NCBI GenBank assembly: GCA_001443495.1
Contig: LDXR01000017.1
Coordinates: forward strand, 3,087-67,086
Direction: 5' to 3'
DNA length: 64,000 nucleotides
Source of the DNA: a candidate division NC10 bacterium CSP1-5
GTDB lineage: Bacteria; Methylomirabilota; Methylomirabilia; Methylomirabilales; CSP1-5
Positions 9,619-17,543 of this stretch are shown here, one piece after another (positions within the stretch are counted from its first letter, which is position 1; the number at the start of each line of letters is the position of its first letter). The position numbers and the translations under genes are program-made. The notes under the pieces were generated by a model. That model did not search any database. It had not been told where the DNA came from and was given only the letters and a program-made list of their open reading frames with translations.

Positions 9619-9670
9619 GGGGTACAACGGAAATTCGTATCAGCGTCCACGGCGCGAAAAGGAGTGCCCC

Positions 9671-10618
9671 ATGAAAGCCCGGATCCTCGTTGCCGACGAT
9701 AGCGCCACCATGCAAAGGGTGGTAGAGCTTGCCCTCAATCGCGTTGGGGTAGAGCTCGTCCAGGCCCGAAGCGCTGAGGAAGCCATGCGCAAGGTCAGAG
9801 ACGTGAAGCCCGACCTGATGCTGATTGACCATTCCATGCCGGATCGGTCAGGCCAGGACCTCTGCGCGACGTTCCGGAAGGACCCTAAATTGAAAGGCAT
9901 TCCGATCATCTTGATGGCGGGGGTCTCGAGTCCCGTCGACGCGGCGGCGGTCCAGCGGGTCGGGGCCAGTGACGTCGTGACCAAACCCTTTGACTCCCAG
10001 ACCCTCATTGGGAAGGTAAAGCAATTCCTGCTTGGCGCGGCTCCCCAGGACGAGGCGGGTCTGATGACGGAGAGGGCCGCGGGACCAGAAGCCCTTGGCG
10101 ACGAGCCTCCAGAAATGTTGGGCGAGGAGATCAGGCTTCCGGCCGATGTCATGACCCAGGTCCAGGCGCCGTCGGACGAGTCCATCCCCACGTACGAGCT
10201 GCCTGTGACAGAAGGGGAGGAGCTTGCGCTGGGGAAGCCGGTCCACGAGGATACGCAGTTCACCTCCGGGGTCAGGGACCTCAGATTCGAGGATATGGCA
10301 GCCGCTGTAGGGGTCGGGAGACCCGGGGCGCGCACCCGAGACGAGCGGACGGGAGAACCAGCGGGGAGGGCGCAGACGGGCCGGGAAGCACCGGCGGTGC
10401 CAGCGGGCCACCAGACCCTGACCGTCCCGCCCGACATGGTCAAGACGTTAGCCCGCGAGGTGGCGGAGCGGGTCGCCACCCTTTTGGTCCGGGAGCTCAG
10501 GGCAGACCTCCTCGACCGGGTGAATAAGGTCCTTTGGGAGGTGGTCCCCGACCTGGCCGAGCAGTTAATCAGTCAGGAACTCCAACGGATCCGGGAGCTC
10601 GTCGAGGGGAAGCAGTAA
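9671..10618 (+). CDS. Response regulator with REC domain and C-terminal helical tail
   Basis: The 315-residue protein begins with a CheY-like receiver (residues about 1-125). It has the acidic pair in VADDSATMQRV, the phospho-acceptor Asp near residue 52 in LMLIDHSMPD, and the conserved lysine in VTKPFD. A low-complexity linker of about 110 residues follows, rich in Glu, Pro, Gly and Arg. The conserved C-terminal helix contains DRVNKVLWEVVPDLAEQLI. There is no DNA-binding or GGDEF domain. Similar receivers with this tail occur in deltaproteobacteria, and the output is unknown. ATG 9671 follows AAAGGAGTG. A terminator separates it from valS. Confidence 0.85.
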   Translation: MKARILVADDSATMQRVVELALNRVGVELVQARSAEEAMRKVRDVKPDLMLIDHSMPDRSGQDLCATFRKDPKLKGIPIILMAGVSSPVDAAAVQRVGASDVVTKPFDSQTLIGKVKQFLLGAAPQDEAGLMTERAAGPEALGDEPPEMLGEEIRLPADVMTQVQAPSDESIPTYELPVTEGEELALGKPVHEDTQFTSGVRDLRFEDMAAAVGVGRPGARTRDERTGEPAGRAQTGREAPAVPAGHQTLTVPPDMVKTLAREVAERVATLLVRELRADLLDRVNKVLWEVVPDLAEQLISQELQRIRELVEGKQ

Positions 10619-10634
10619 GCAGGGCGACCGTTCC

Positions 10635-10674
10635 GGGGTGGGAGGGAGATCCCCTCGCACCCCGATTTTTTATT
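10635..10674 (+). terminator. Rho-independent terminator after the response regulator
   Basis: The inverted repeat GGGGTGGGAGGG / CCCTCGCACCCC (10635-10663) is followed by a T-rich run (10666-10674). It sits between the regulator stop and the valS start. Confidence 0.7.
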
Positions 10675-10685
10675 TGGAGGCTCGA

Positions 10686-13448
10686 GTGAGCGAGCGGAGT
10701 GGCCACGGCTACGATCCTCGCGATGTGGAGCCCCGCTGGTACGCCCTCTGGGAACGTCAGGGCTTCTTCCACGCCGATCCTGGCTCCCCACGGGCTCCCT
10801 ATACCATCGTCATTCCCCCTCCGAACATCACCGGCTCCCTCCACATGGGGCACGCGCTGAACAATACTCTCCAGGATGTTCTCATCCGGTGGCGCAGAAT
10901 GGCGGGCGATAACACCCTGTGGATGCCCGGGACGGATCATGCGGGCATCGCGACCCAGAACGTGGTAGAGCGTCAGCTGCTCGCCGAGGGACTCACCCGA
11001 CAGCAGATCGGACGGGAGGCCTTCGTCGCCCGGGTCTGGCGGTGGCGGGAGCAGTCGGGAGGGACCATCATCAACCAGCTTAAGAAGCTGGGGGCCTCCT
11101 GCGACTGGGTCCGCGAAGTCTTTACCATGGATGGGCCACGCCAGAAGGCGGTGCTGGAAGTCTTTGCCCGTCTCTGGGAGGATGGGCTCTTGTACCGGGC
11201 GGAGCGGCTGGTGAACTGGTGCCCGCGCTGCGAAACCGCGCTGGCCGATATCGAGGTCGTGCATGAGGAGATCGACGGCACCCTGTGGCACATCCGGTAT
11301 CCCTTCGCGGCGGATCCCAAGAGTGGAGTGGTGGTCGCCACCACGCGGCCCGAGACGATGCTGGCGGACACGGCCGTCGCCGTGCACCCGGAGGACCCCC
11401 GCTATGCGAAGGCTGTCGGCAAGCACGTCATCCTCCCGCTGGTGGGCCGGAAGCTGCCCGTGATCGCGGATCCATATGTGTCGCGCGAGTTCGGGACCGG
11501 AGCCCTCAAGATCACTCCCGGCCACGACTTCAACGACTCCGAGATGGGCCAACGGCACGGTCTGCGCGTCATCGCTACCCTCTTGCCGGACGGAACGCTG
11601 AATGAAGAGTTCCTCACCGACGCCAGCGGGGAGGTGCGCCAACGCCTGCAGCCGCTGATTGGTCTGGACCGCTTCGAAGTCCGGCGGAGGGTGCTTGATG
11701 ACCTCCGCCGAGAGGGCGTCCTGCTCAAGGAGGAGCCGTACCGGTACGCATTGGGCCGGTGCTATCGGTGCCAGACTGTCGTCGAGCCGTTCCCCACGCC
11801 GCAATGGTTCATCCGGACGAAGCCGCTGGCCGAGCCGGCCATCCGCGTGGTCGAAGAGGGCCGCGTGCGCATCATCCCGCCGCAGTGGGAAAAAAACTAC
11901 TTCGAGTGGATGCAAAACATCAAGGACTGGTGCATCTCCCGGCAAATCTGGTGGGGGCACCAGATTCCGGCCTGGTACTGCGGGTCGTGCGATGTCGGCA
12001 ATATCGTTCCGGCTGCAGAGGGAGGATATTCCATCGGCCGCGACGCCCGGCCGATCGTGGCCCGCGAGAGGCCGACAGGGTGTCCGCGCTGCGGGGGCCA
12101 GGAGCTCGTGCAAGATCCCGACGTCCTCGACACCTGGTTCAGCTCCGCCCTCTGGCCCTTCTCGACCCTCGGCTGGCCGGAGCAGACCAAGGAGCTGCAG
12201 GTCTTTTACCCCACGACCGTTCTGGTCACCGCGTTTGACATCCTCTTCTTTTGGGTCGCGCGGATGATCATGATGGGGCTGAAATGCATGGAGGACGTCC
12301 CCTTCCACCAGGTCTATATCCATGCCCTGGTCCGGGATCCGGAGGGGCAGAAGATGTCCAAGTCCAAGGGGAACGTCATCGACCCGCTCGTCGTGATCGA
12401 GCGGTACGGCGCCGACGCCCTGCGATGTACCCTCACCGCCCTGATTGCCCAGGGACGAGATGTCAGGCTCTCGGAAGAACGGATCGAGGGGTATCAACAC
12501 TTCTGTAACAAGATCTGGAACGCCTTTCGCTTCGTGGGTCTCCATCTCAGTCCGGACGATGCCGAGGCCCTCAAGAGGGAAGGGCCGCCGCCCCCGGCGG
12601 ACCTTGCAGATCGGTGGATCGTGAGCCGCCTGCAGGAGGTGATTGCGTCGGTGACCCAGGCGTTGGAGACCTTCCGGTTCAGCGATGCCGCCTCCCACCT
12701 CTATCAGTTCCTCTGGCACGAGTATTGCGACTGGTATCTGGAGTTCGTCAAGGTCAGGCTCACCACGGACGGAGACCAAGCAGCGGCCAGGACCGGTCGT
12801 CTCCTCCTGGTCCATGTGTTGGAGGTGTCGCTCAGGCTGCTGCATCCCATCATGCCCTTTATCACCGAGGAGATCTGGCAGCATCTGCCCCATCCGTCGG
12901 GAGCTCCCTCGAGCGTGATGATCGCCCCCTGGCCCGTTGCAGAGCCGTCCCGTGTTGATCCGGAGGCCGTGCGAAAGATGGACCGGGTCATGGCAGTGAT
13001 CCGGGCCATCCGGAACATCCGATCCGAGGTGCGGATTCCAACCAATGCCTCGCCGATGGTACTGGTGAAGATCGGGCAAGAGGAGGATGCGTCACTCCTC
13101 GCAAGCGCTGAGACCTACGTTCGGCAGTTAGCCCGGGCGAGGGAGGTGCGGGTCGGGCGGACCCTCGAGCGGCCCCGCCGTTCAGCGGTAGCCGTAACTG
13201 CCGGGATGGAGATCTACATCCCCCTCGAGGGGCTGATCGATATCGCAGCGGAGGCGCAGCGCGTCGACCGAGAGCTCCAGAAGGTAGCACAGGAGCTCGA
13301 GCGGGTGAACCGCAAGCTCAGCAACAGAGACTTTCTCGCCCGGGCACCGGCAGAGGTGGTGGCCAAGGAGCGGGAGACCCAGCGGGAGTTGGGGGAGGCC
13401 TCGGAGAAACTCGCGAGGCACCTCGGCGTGCTGCGAGATGAACGGTAA
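10686..13448 (+). CDS. valS: Valyl-tRNA synthetase
   Basis: A 920-residue class I aminoacyl-tRNA synthetase. The HIGH element appears as HMGH in PPNITGSLHMGHAL (about residue 52) and the KMSKS loop as GQKMSKSKGNVIDP (about residue 555). The CP1 editing domain carries the TTRPETMLADTAVAV segment. Two Cys-x2-Cys pairs (WCPRCE and CYRCQT) are suggestive of zinc binding. The C-terminal 65 residues form the coiled coil typical of ValRS. The GTG at 10686 was chosen because TTGGAGG precedes it and an upstream ATG would lie in the terminator hairpin. Confidence 0.97.
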   Translation: MSERSGHGYDPRDVEPRWYALWERQGFFHADPGSPRAPYTIVIPPPNITGSLHMGHALNNTLQDVLIRWRRMAGDNTLWMPGTDHAGIATQNVVERQLLAEGLTRQQIGREAFVARVWRWREQSGGTIINQLKKLGASCDWVREVFTMDGPRQKAVLEVFARLWEDGLLYRAERLVNWCPRCETALADIEVVHEEIDGTLWHIRYPFAADPKSGVVVATTRPETMLADTAVAVHPEDPRYAKAVGKHVILPLVGRKLPVIADPYVSREFGTGALKITPGHDFNDSEMGQRHGLRVIATLLPDGTLNEEFLTDASGEVRQRLQPLIGLDRFEVRRRVLDDLRREGVLLKEEPYRYALGRCYRCQTVVEPFPTPQWFIRTKPLAEPAIRVVEEGRVRIIPPQWEKNYFEWMQNIKDWCISRQIWWGHQIPAWYCGSCDVGNIVPAAEGGYSIGRDARPIVARERPTGCPRCGGQELVQDPDVLDTWFSSALWPFSTLGWPEQTKELQVFYPTTVLVTAFDILFFWVARMIMMGLKCMEDVPFHQVYIHALVRDPEGQKMSKSKGNVIDPLVVIERYGADALRCTLTALIAQGRDVRLSEERIEGYQHFCNKIWNAFRFVGLHLSPDDAEALKREGPPPPADLADRWIVSRLQEVIASVTQALETFRFSDAASHLYQFLWHEYCDWYLEFVKVRLTTDGDQAAARTGRLLLVHVLEVSLRLLHPIMPFITEEIWQHLPHPSGAPSSVMIAPWPVAEPSRVDPEAVRKMDRVMAVIRAIRNIRSEVRIPTNASPMVLVKIGQEEDASLLASAETYVRQLARAREVRVGRTLERPRRSAVAVTAGMEIYIPLEGLIDIAAEAQRVDRELQKVAQELERVNRKLSNRDFLARAPAEVVAKERETQRELGEASEKLARHLGVLRDER

Positions 13449-13462
13449 CCGCGCTAACGCTA

Positions 13463-13551
13463 AGCTGTCAGCGGTCAGCCGTCGGCTGTCAGCAATTTCC
13501 GGAGGGGAAATGGTATCCGTGCGGACTGCCGATAGCTGCCAGCCGACAGCT
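13463..13551. repeat. Inverted heptad-repeat array (RGCNGTC type)
   Basis: The left arm (13463-13490) reads agctgtc, agcggtc, agccgtc, ggctgtc. The right arm (13524-13551) is its reverse complement in the same 7-bp phase: gactgcc, gatagct, gccagcc, gacagct. The 33-nt spacer contains GGAGGGG. The right arm abuts the coaX start codon. Confidence 0.8.
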
Positions 13552-13553
13552 TC

Positions 13554-14393
13554 ATGGTAGCTATGTTGCTCGCGATCGACATCGGCAACACCAACATCGT
13601 GCTCGGGCTCTTTCGGGAGCGGGAGCTCTTGCACCATTGGCGCGTCGGCACGCGGCGGGACGGCACAGCCGACGAGTACGGGATTCTTCTCAAGAATCTC
13701 TTCGAGGTGGTGGGGATCCATCCCTCCGCTGTGAGCGGCGTGATCATCGCATCGGTGGTCCCGCCGCTCCAGCCCGTCTTTGAAGAGTTGACCAGCGCCC
13801 ACTTCCGTTTGGGTCCGGTCGTGGTGGGACCCGGGATCCGGACCGGGATGCCCATCCTCTACGACAATCCGCGCGAGGTGGGGGCGGACCGCATCGTGAA
13901 TGCGGTCGCGGCCTATGAGACGTACGGCGGCCCGGCGATCGTGGTCGATTTTGGCACGGCCACCACGTTCGATGCGATCTCCGCAAAGGGAGAGTATCTC
14001 GGGGGCGTGATCGCGCCCGGAATCGGGATATCGGCTGAGGCCCTCTTTGAGCGGGCCGCCAAGTTGCCGCGGGTTGAAATCGTGCGCCCCAAAGCGGTCA
14101 TTGGGAAGAATACCGTGGGCAGCATGCAGTCGGGCCTGTTCTACGGATATCTCAGTCTCGTGGACGGGATTGTGCGCCGGATGGTCCAGGAGATGGAGCG
14201 GGAACCGGCGGTCATCGGCACGGGCGGCCTGGCCCATCTGATCCTGGCGAGTCCGAGACGGTCCAGCACATTGACGCCTTCCTCACCCTCAAGGGCCTCC
14301 AGATCGTCTACGACCGCAACCGCTAACCCTACGCATAGAGAATTAACTGAGCGGCTCCCACTTCCGTCAACGCCGGGATATACAGCGGGCTAA
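13554..14393 (+). CDS. coaX: Type III pantothenate kinase with frameshifted C-terminus
   Basis: CoaX phosphorylates pantothenate in the first step of CoA synthesis. DIGNTN near the N-terminus, [21 protein letters not shown] and [11 protein letters not shown] are all present. After GGLAHLIL (about 14246) the frame turns into Ser/Arg/Thr-rich sequence and runs to 14393. The other frame restores the family C-terminus, [20 protein letters not shown], ending at TAA 14324-14326. One missing base near 14248-14249 would explain this. The intact product would be about 255-258 residues. The start may be ATG 13554 or 13563, and neither has a clear ribosome-binding site. Confidence 0.85.
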   Translation: MVAMLLAIDIGNTNIVLGLFRERELLHHWRVGTRRDGTADEYGILLKNLFEVVGIHPSAVSGVIIASVVPPLQPVFEELTSAHFRLGPVVVGPGIRTGMPILYDNPREVGADRIVNAVAAYETYGGPAIVVDFGTATTFDAISAKGEYLGGVIAPGIGISAEALFERAAKLPRVEIVRPKAVIGKNTVGSMQSGLFYGYLSLVDGIVRRMVQEMEREPAVIGTGGLAHLILASPRRSSTLTPSSPSRASRSSTTATANPTHRELTERLPLPSTPGYTAG

Positions 14394-14428
14394 TATCTGG
14401 ATATACTGCCGCCCCAGACGGTATATCC
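14376..14428. promoter_or_regulatory. Operator-like array of GGATATAC octamers
   Basis: The octamer GGATATAC occurs at 14376-14383 and 14399-14406, and inverted as GTATATCC at 14421-14428. Start-to-start distances are 23 and 22 bp, close to two helical turns. The array lies just upstream of a TTGACA box and is AT-rich relative to its surroundings. Confidence 0.5.
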
Positions 14429-14442
14429 GCGGGACGAGGGGC

Positions 14443-14471
14443 TTGACAAAAGGCCCCAAGTGGCTGATATT
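14443..14471 (+). promoter_or_regulatory. Promoter candidate for the accessory gene pair
   Basis: TTGACA (14443-14448), 17 nt, GATATT (14466-14471). It lies immediately downstream of the octamer array and about 120 nt before the first likely start codon. Confidence 0.5.
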
Positions 14472-14598
14472 ACGGCTGTTTTCGGTAGGAAGGGATACCA
14501 CCGGGAACGGGATAGACTGCGCAGCCTATCCCGGATGTCAGACGGTTCACTTAATTGTTCGGCGCACCAGCGGTGGCATCAGGAGGCATGAGGGCTAC

Positions 14599-15225
14599 AT
14601 GGGTTGGTTGTCCAGACTCGCTGGGCTTACTGAGCACCTCAAACTTGACGTTCTGATGAAGTTCGACATCGGGAGCGGGCAAGGTGTCGCGGCCCTTCGC
14701 TGGATCGTCACGCGGCCACACGCCTCACTGTCGGATGAACAGAGCAGGATCGCACTCGTCGCATTGCTATACGCGCGAACCTTGGTCAACCACCAAGAGA
14801 CCCGTGGTGAGCTGTTCGACCGCATGGCACACGCCGCGCGGCGTGCACTGCAAGGCGATGGCAATCTGACTTTCGAACCGTGGAAGCTCCACGTCGCAGG
14901 CAAGGACTTCTCGATCTGGCCTTGGGTCCTCACGGAGCCGGGGCGGGTCACCGACGCTAGGACCTACACGGCCACGCTCCAGTCAACGTCTGGCGGCTCG
15001 CTGGCAATTCACTTGAAGATGGCGCTCGGACAGGTGCGAATCCTTGCCCCATCCTCAGCGTTGATCGCAGCGTTTGGGCTGGCGAGAGCCCTCAACGACA
15101 CCGACTGCACCCGCTTGGCCGAAGTCCTTCTAGGAATCAACGCGCACTACCGGTCATCTGACAGCATCAGCCTGGGTTCGGAACGAAGCGCACTGGCAAC
15201 GGCTATGCCTGCGCTGGTGCGGTAG
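14599..15225 (+). CDS. Hypothetical protein of accessory island
   Basis: A 208-residue protein starting MGWLSRLAGLTEHLKLDVL, with GAGGGC upstream. An open frame extends back to 14443, but the promoter occupies that stretch. There is no signal peptide or strong membrane segment. A short hydrophobic stretch (SSALIAAFGLARAL) lies near the C-terminus. I recognise no family. It lies 8 nt before a four-helix membrane protein, so the two probably form one transcription unit and may work together. Confidence 0.65.
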   Translation: MGWLSRLAGLTEHLKLDVLMKFDIGSGQGVAALRWIVTRPHASLSDEQSRIALVALLYARTLVNHQETRGELFDRMAHAARRALQGDGNLTFEPWKLHVAGKDFSIWPWVLTEPGRVTDARTYTATLQSTSGGSLAIHLKMALGQVRILAPSSALIAAFGLARALNDTDCTRLAEVLLGINAHYRSSDSISLGSERSALATAMPALVR

Positions 15226-15233
15226 GAGGACGG

Positions 15234-15728
15234 ATGACAATCAGCGAACACGAACGCGCGCTCCGCCTGTCGATGGCGCACGACATGGGCCGCGTTTTCG
15301 GGCGAATCACCTTCAGGATAGCGCCCGCGCTACTCCTTGTTTTCGGGTATGGGATCGTCAACCTCGTCAGCCTGGGGACTGCCCCAAGACACTATTGGCA
15401 AACGTACGTCCCGCTCGTCGGTGCTGGTGCCTCGCTCTTGTCCTGCATCTTCTACCCGATGGCAATGTTCTACGGCCGAAGCTGGCTCTCGGCATCGATG
15501 GCGATCACCGGATTCATCCCATACGTCTTCGCGCTCTTCGTGATGGTCGTTTTCGGCGGCATACGGCTCTACGGCTTGCTCTCTGGATTCTCGATTTTCG
15601 GTCTTCTGGGCGGCCTCTTCTGGCTCATCGTCGGCTACGCCATCCTGTACAACTTCTGGGTCTTCACCGAGGTAGTCGCGAGTGCTGCCAAGGCGCGAAC
15701 GCGTGTGCTTGAGTCGCTTGAGAACTGA
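15234..15728 (+). CDS. Four-helix membrane protein of accessory island
   Basis: A 164-residue inner-membrane protein with TAGGAGGACGG before its ATG. A polar 25-residue N-terminus precedes four hydrophobic segments, around residues 30-50, 60-78, 85-108 and 115-145. It ends in a short polar helix. No family signature is recognised. Its tight spacing after the 208-residue protein suggests translational coupling. A REP-type hairpin starts 25 nt after its stop. Confidence 0.65.
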   Translation: MTISEHERALRLSMAHDMGRVFGRITFRIAPALLLVFGYGIVNLVSLGTAPRHYWQTYVPLVGAGASLLSCIFYPMAMFYGRSWLSASMAITGFIPYVFALFVMVVFGGIRLYGLLSGFSIFGLLGGLFWLIVGYAILYNFWVFTEVVASAAKARTRVLESLEN

Positions 15729-15753
15729 AGCTCGCGCTCGGACTTGAGGGCGG

Positions 15754-15776
15754 AAAAAGGTGTCAGGAACCTTTTT
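15754..15776. repeat. REP-type hairpin, left copy
   Basis: AAAAAGGT / ACCTTTTT stem with loop GTCAGGA. The right copy beyond the transposase gene has the complementary loop TCCTGAC, so the two copies are in inverted orientation. Confidence 0.75.
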
Positions 15777-15815
15777 TATTGACGGGGAGGGTGGGTGAAG
15801 CTAGGCTAGGGTCCC

Positions 15816-16511
15816 ATGGGACGTCCGTTACGTGCCGCTGTCGGCGGCGTGATCTACCACGTGTTGAACCGGGCGAATGGCGGGCTGCAGCTCTTTGAGA
15901 AAGCCGGGGACTACGGGGCGTTCGAGCGGGTCTTCGAGGAGGCTCACGAGCGGATCCCGATGCGGACCCTAGCGTATTGCCTCATGCCGAATCATTGGCA
16001 TCTGGTGCTGTGGCCACGGCGTGACGGCGACCTCTCGCAGTTTCTGGCGTGGGTGACGCTGACGCACACGCAACGCTGGCATGCGCACCGCAAGACGACG
16101 GGCCAGGGGCATGTGTACCAGGGCCGGTTCAAGGCATTTCCTCTGCAAAGGGATGAGCATTTCCTGGCAGTATGCCGGTATGTGGAGCGGAATCCCTTGA
16201 GGGCGGGGTTCGTAGTGAGAGCCGAAGAGTGGCGGTGGTCAAGCCTGTGGTGGCGGAGGGCTGGCGCCGCTTCGAAGCGGCGCTGGTTGGCCGAGTGGCC
16301 TATTCCACGGCCAGCGCGGTGGGTGAACTGGGTGAACGAGCCGCAGACGGGCACGGAACTTGAAGCACTGCGCCGGTGTGTCACGCGGGGGCAGCCCTTC
16401 GGCTCGGAGGCATGGGTGCGGCGCACGGCGCTCCGCTTGGGCCTCGAAGTGACGTTACGCCCTCGCGGGCGCCCGACAAGGGAGGGTAGGGGGCCACGAA
16501 AAGGTTCCTGA
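15816..16511 (+). CDS. REP-associated tyrosine transposase (RAYT, Y1/IS200-like)
   Basis: A 231-residue HUH-superfamily endonuclease of the REP-associated branch. It begins MGRPLRAAVGGVIYHVLNR and carries the metal-binding histidine pair in CLMPNHWHLVLW. The Y1 helix region lies around AVCRYVERNPLRAGFV, followed by the typical WRWSS. Such proteins cleave and join single-stranded REP hairpins. The flanking hairpins at 15754-15776 and 16499-16519 are the expected substrates, and the gene's stop codon (16509-16511) lies inside the right one. The C-terminal 60 residues are arginine-rich and less conserved. Confidence 0.9.
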   Translation: MGRPLRAAVGGVIYHVLNRANGGLQLFEKAGDYGAFERVFEEAHERIPMRTLAYCLMPNHWHLVLWPRRDGDLSQFLAWVTLTHTQRWHAHRKTTGQGHVYQGRFKAFPLQRDEHFLAVCRYVERNPLRAGFVVRAEEWRWSSLWWRRAGAASKRRWLAEWPIPRPARWVNWVNEPQTGTELEALRRCVTRGQPFGSEAWVRRTALRLGLEVTLRPRGRPTREGRGPRKGS

Positions 16512-16519
16512 CACCTTTT
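16499..16519. repeat. REP-type hairpin, right copy
   Basis: AAAAGGT / ACCTTTT stem with loop TCCTGAC. It contains the stop codon of the transposase gene and runs directly into a tandem repeat. Confidence 0.75.
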
Positions 16520-16573
16520 CCGCCTCCTTTTCCGCCTGCACCTTTTCCGCCCACCTTTTCCGCCCTTTCCGCC
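16514..16573. repeat. Tandem CCTTTTCCGCC repeats
   Basis: Four copies of the 11-mer CCTTTTCCGCC (16514-16524, 16526-16536, 16541-16551, 16554-16564) plus a shortened fifth (16565-16573), with 1-4 nt between most copies. The first copy shares bases with the right REP hairpin. Confidence 0.85.
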
Positions 16574-16695
16574 TTCCTGCTGCTGACGTGGGGGACGCGA
16601 GGGGTCCGGACCACTCGCCTGGCAGCTCGCGGTCCGGGTCGGCATCGTGGTCGCGCAGCAGAGCGGCAGATCCGTTCGACTGAGGAAGACGAGAC

Positions 16696-17499
16696 ATGAT
16701 CGGAGCCGTTGCCGGAGACATCATTGGATCGGTATATGAGCGCTGCCCGATCAAGACCAAGGACTTCCCGCTTTTTCACCCTGATTGTCACTTCACCGAC
16801 GACACAGTGCTGACTCTGGCCATTGCCGATGCCATTCTCACAGGTCGCTCATACTTGCGCTCGGTCCTGGAGATTGGCCGGCGTTATCCCGGCGCCGGGT
16901 ATAGCGGCACATTCAGGCGCTGGCTACATTCCGAGAATCCCCAGCCCTACAGCAGTTGGGGAAACGGCGCAGCGATGCGCGTTAGTCCCGTGGGCTTCGC
17001 CTTCTCGACAGATAACGAGGTGCTGCAGCAAGCAGCCGAGACCGCCCGGATCTCACACAGCCACCCAGAAGGCATCAAAGGAGCGGAGGCGACGGCTCTT
17101 GCAGTGTTTCTCGCCCGAACATCCCGCGACAAGCAGCAGATCAGACAAGAGATTACGGATCGGTTCGGATACGACTTGAACCGAACCGTTGAGGACATCC
17201 GTCCGAAGTACTCTTTTGATGTCTCCTGTCAGGGGACAGTACCCGAGGCCATCATTGCGTTCCTCGATTCCATCTCATACGAGGATGCCGTACGCAATGC
17301 CATCTCACTTGGCGGCGATAGCGACACCCTAGCCTGCATAACGGGTGGCATTGCGGAAGCATTCTACGGCGGCATACCCCCCGACATCCCAACCCGGGTG
17401 CAGCAGTGCCTCACTCCAGACTTGTGGCGGGTGGTCGAGGAATTCTGCCAGAAGTACGGGACAGAGAAGTCGAACCAAGGAGTGCAGGCGACGCCGTGA
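16696..17499 (+). CDS. ADP-ribosylglycohydrolase (DraG family)
   Basis: A 267-residue protein of the ARH/DraG fold, which removes ADP-ribose from proteins or small substrates using two magnesium ions. Visible metal and catalytic motifs are GAVAGDIIGSVYE at the N-terminus, CHFTDDTVLTLAIADAIL (about residue 35) and GGDSDTLACITGGIAEAFYG near residue 215. The last residues, NQGVQATP, are encoded by the left half of an attC-like palindrome and are probably not part of the fold. No ADP-ribosyltransferase is visible in the window, so the substrate is unknown. Confidence 0.88.
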   Translation: MIGAVAGDIIGSVYERCPIKTKDFPLFHPDCHFTDDTVLTLAIADAILTGRSYLRSVLEIGRRYPGAGYSGTFRRWLHSENPQPYSSWGNGAAMRVSPVGFAFSTDNEVLQQAAETARISHSHPEGIKGAEATALAVFLARTSRDKQQIRQEITDRFGYDLNRTVEDIRPKYSFDVSCQGTVPEAIIAFLDSISYEDAVRNAISLGGDSDTLACITGGIAEAFYGGIPPDIPTRVQQCLTPDLWRVVEEFCQKYGTEKSNQGVQATP

Positions 17500-17524
17500 C
17501 CCGCGCGCCTGACTCTTGTTGGGG
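17469..17524. other. attC-like imperfect palindrome
   Basis: The left half contains gAACcaaggagtgcaggcg and the right half cgcctgactcttGTTgggg. They pair imperfectly around a central segment with unpaired bases, as in integron attC sites (R''-L''...L'-R'). The ends only approximate the RYYYAAC and GTTRRRY consensus. It covers the end of the preceding gene and the gap to the next one, the normal place for attC. No integron integrase is in the window. Confidence 0.45.
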
Positions 17525-17543
17525 GAGGGACGAGGGTCGGACA

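Noticed and set aside
10569-13079. An 836-codon open frame antisense to valS
   Set aside because: It mirrors a well-supported valS in high-GC DNA and its translation is a proline-, histidine- and arginine-rich shadow with no domain features.
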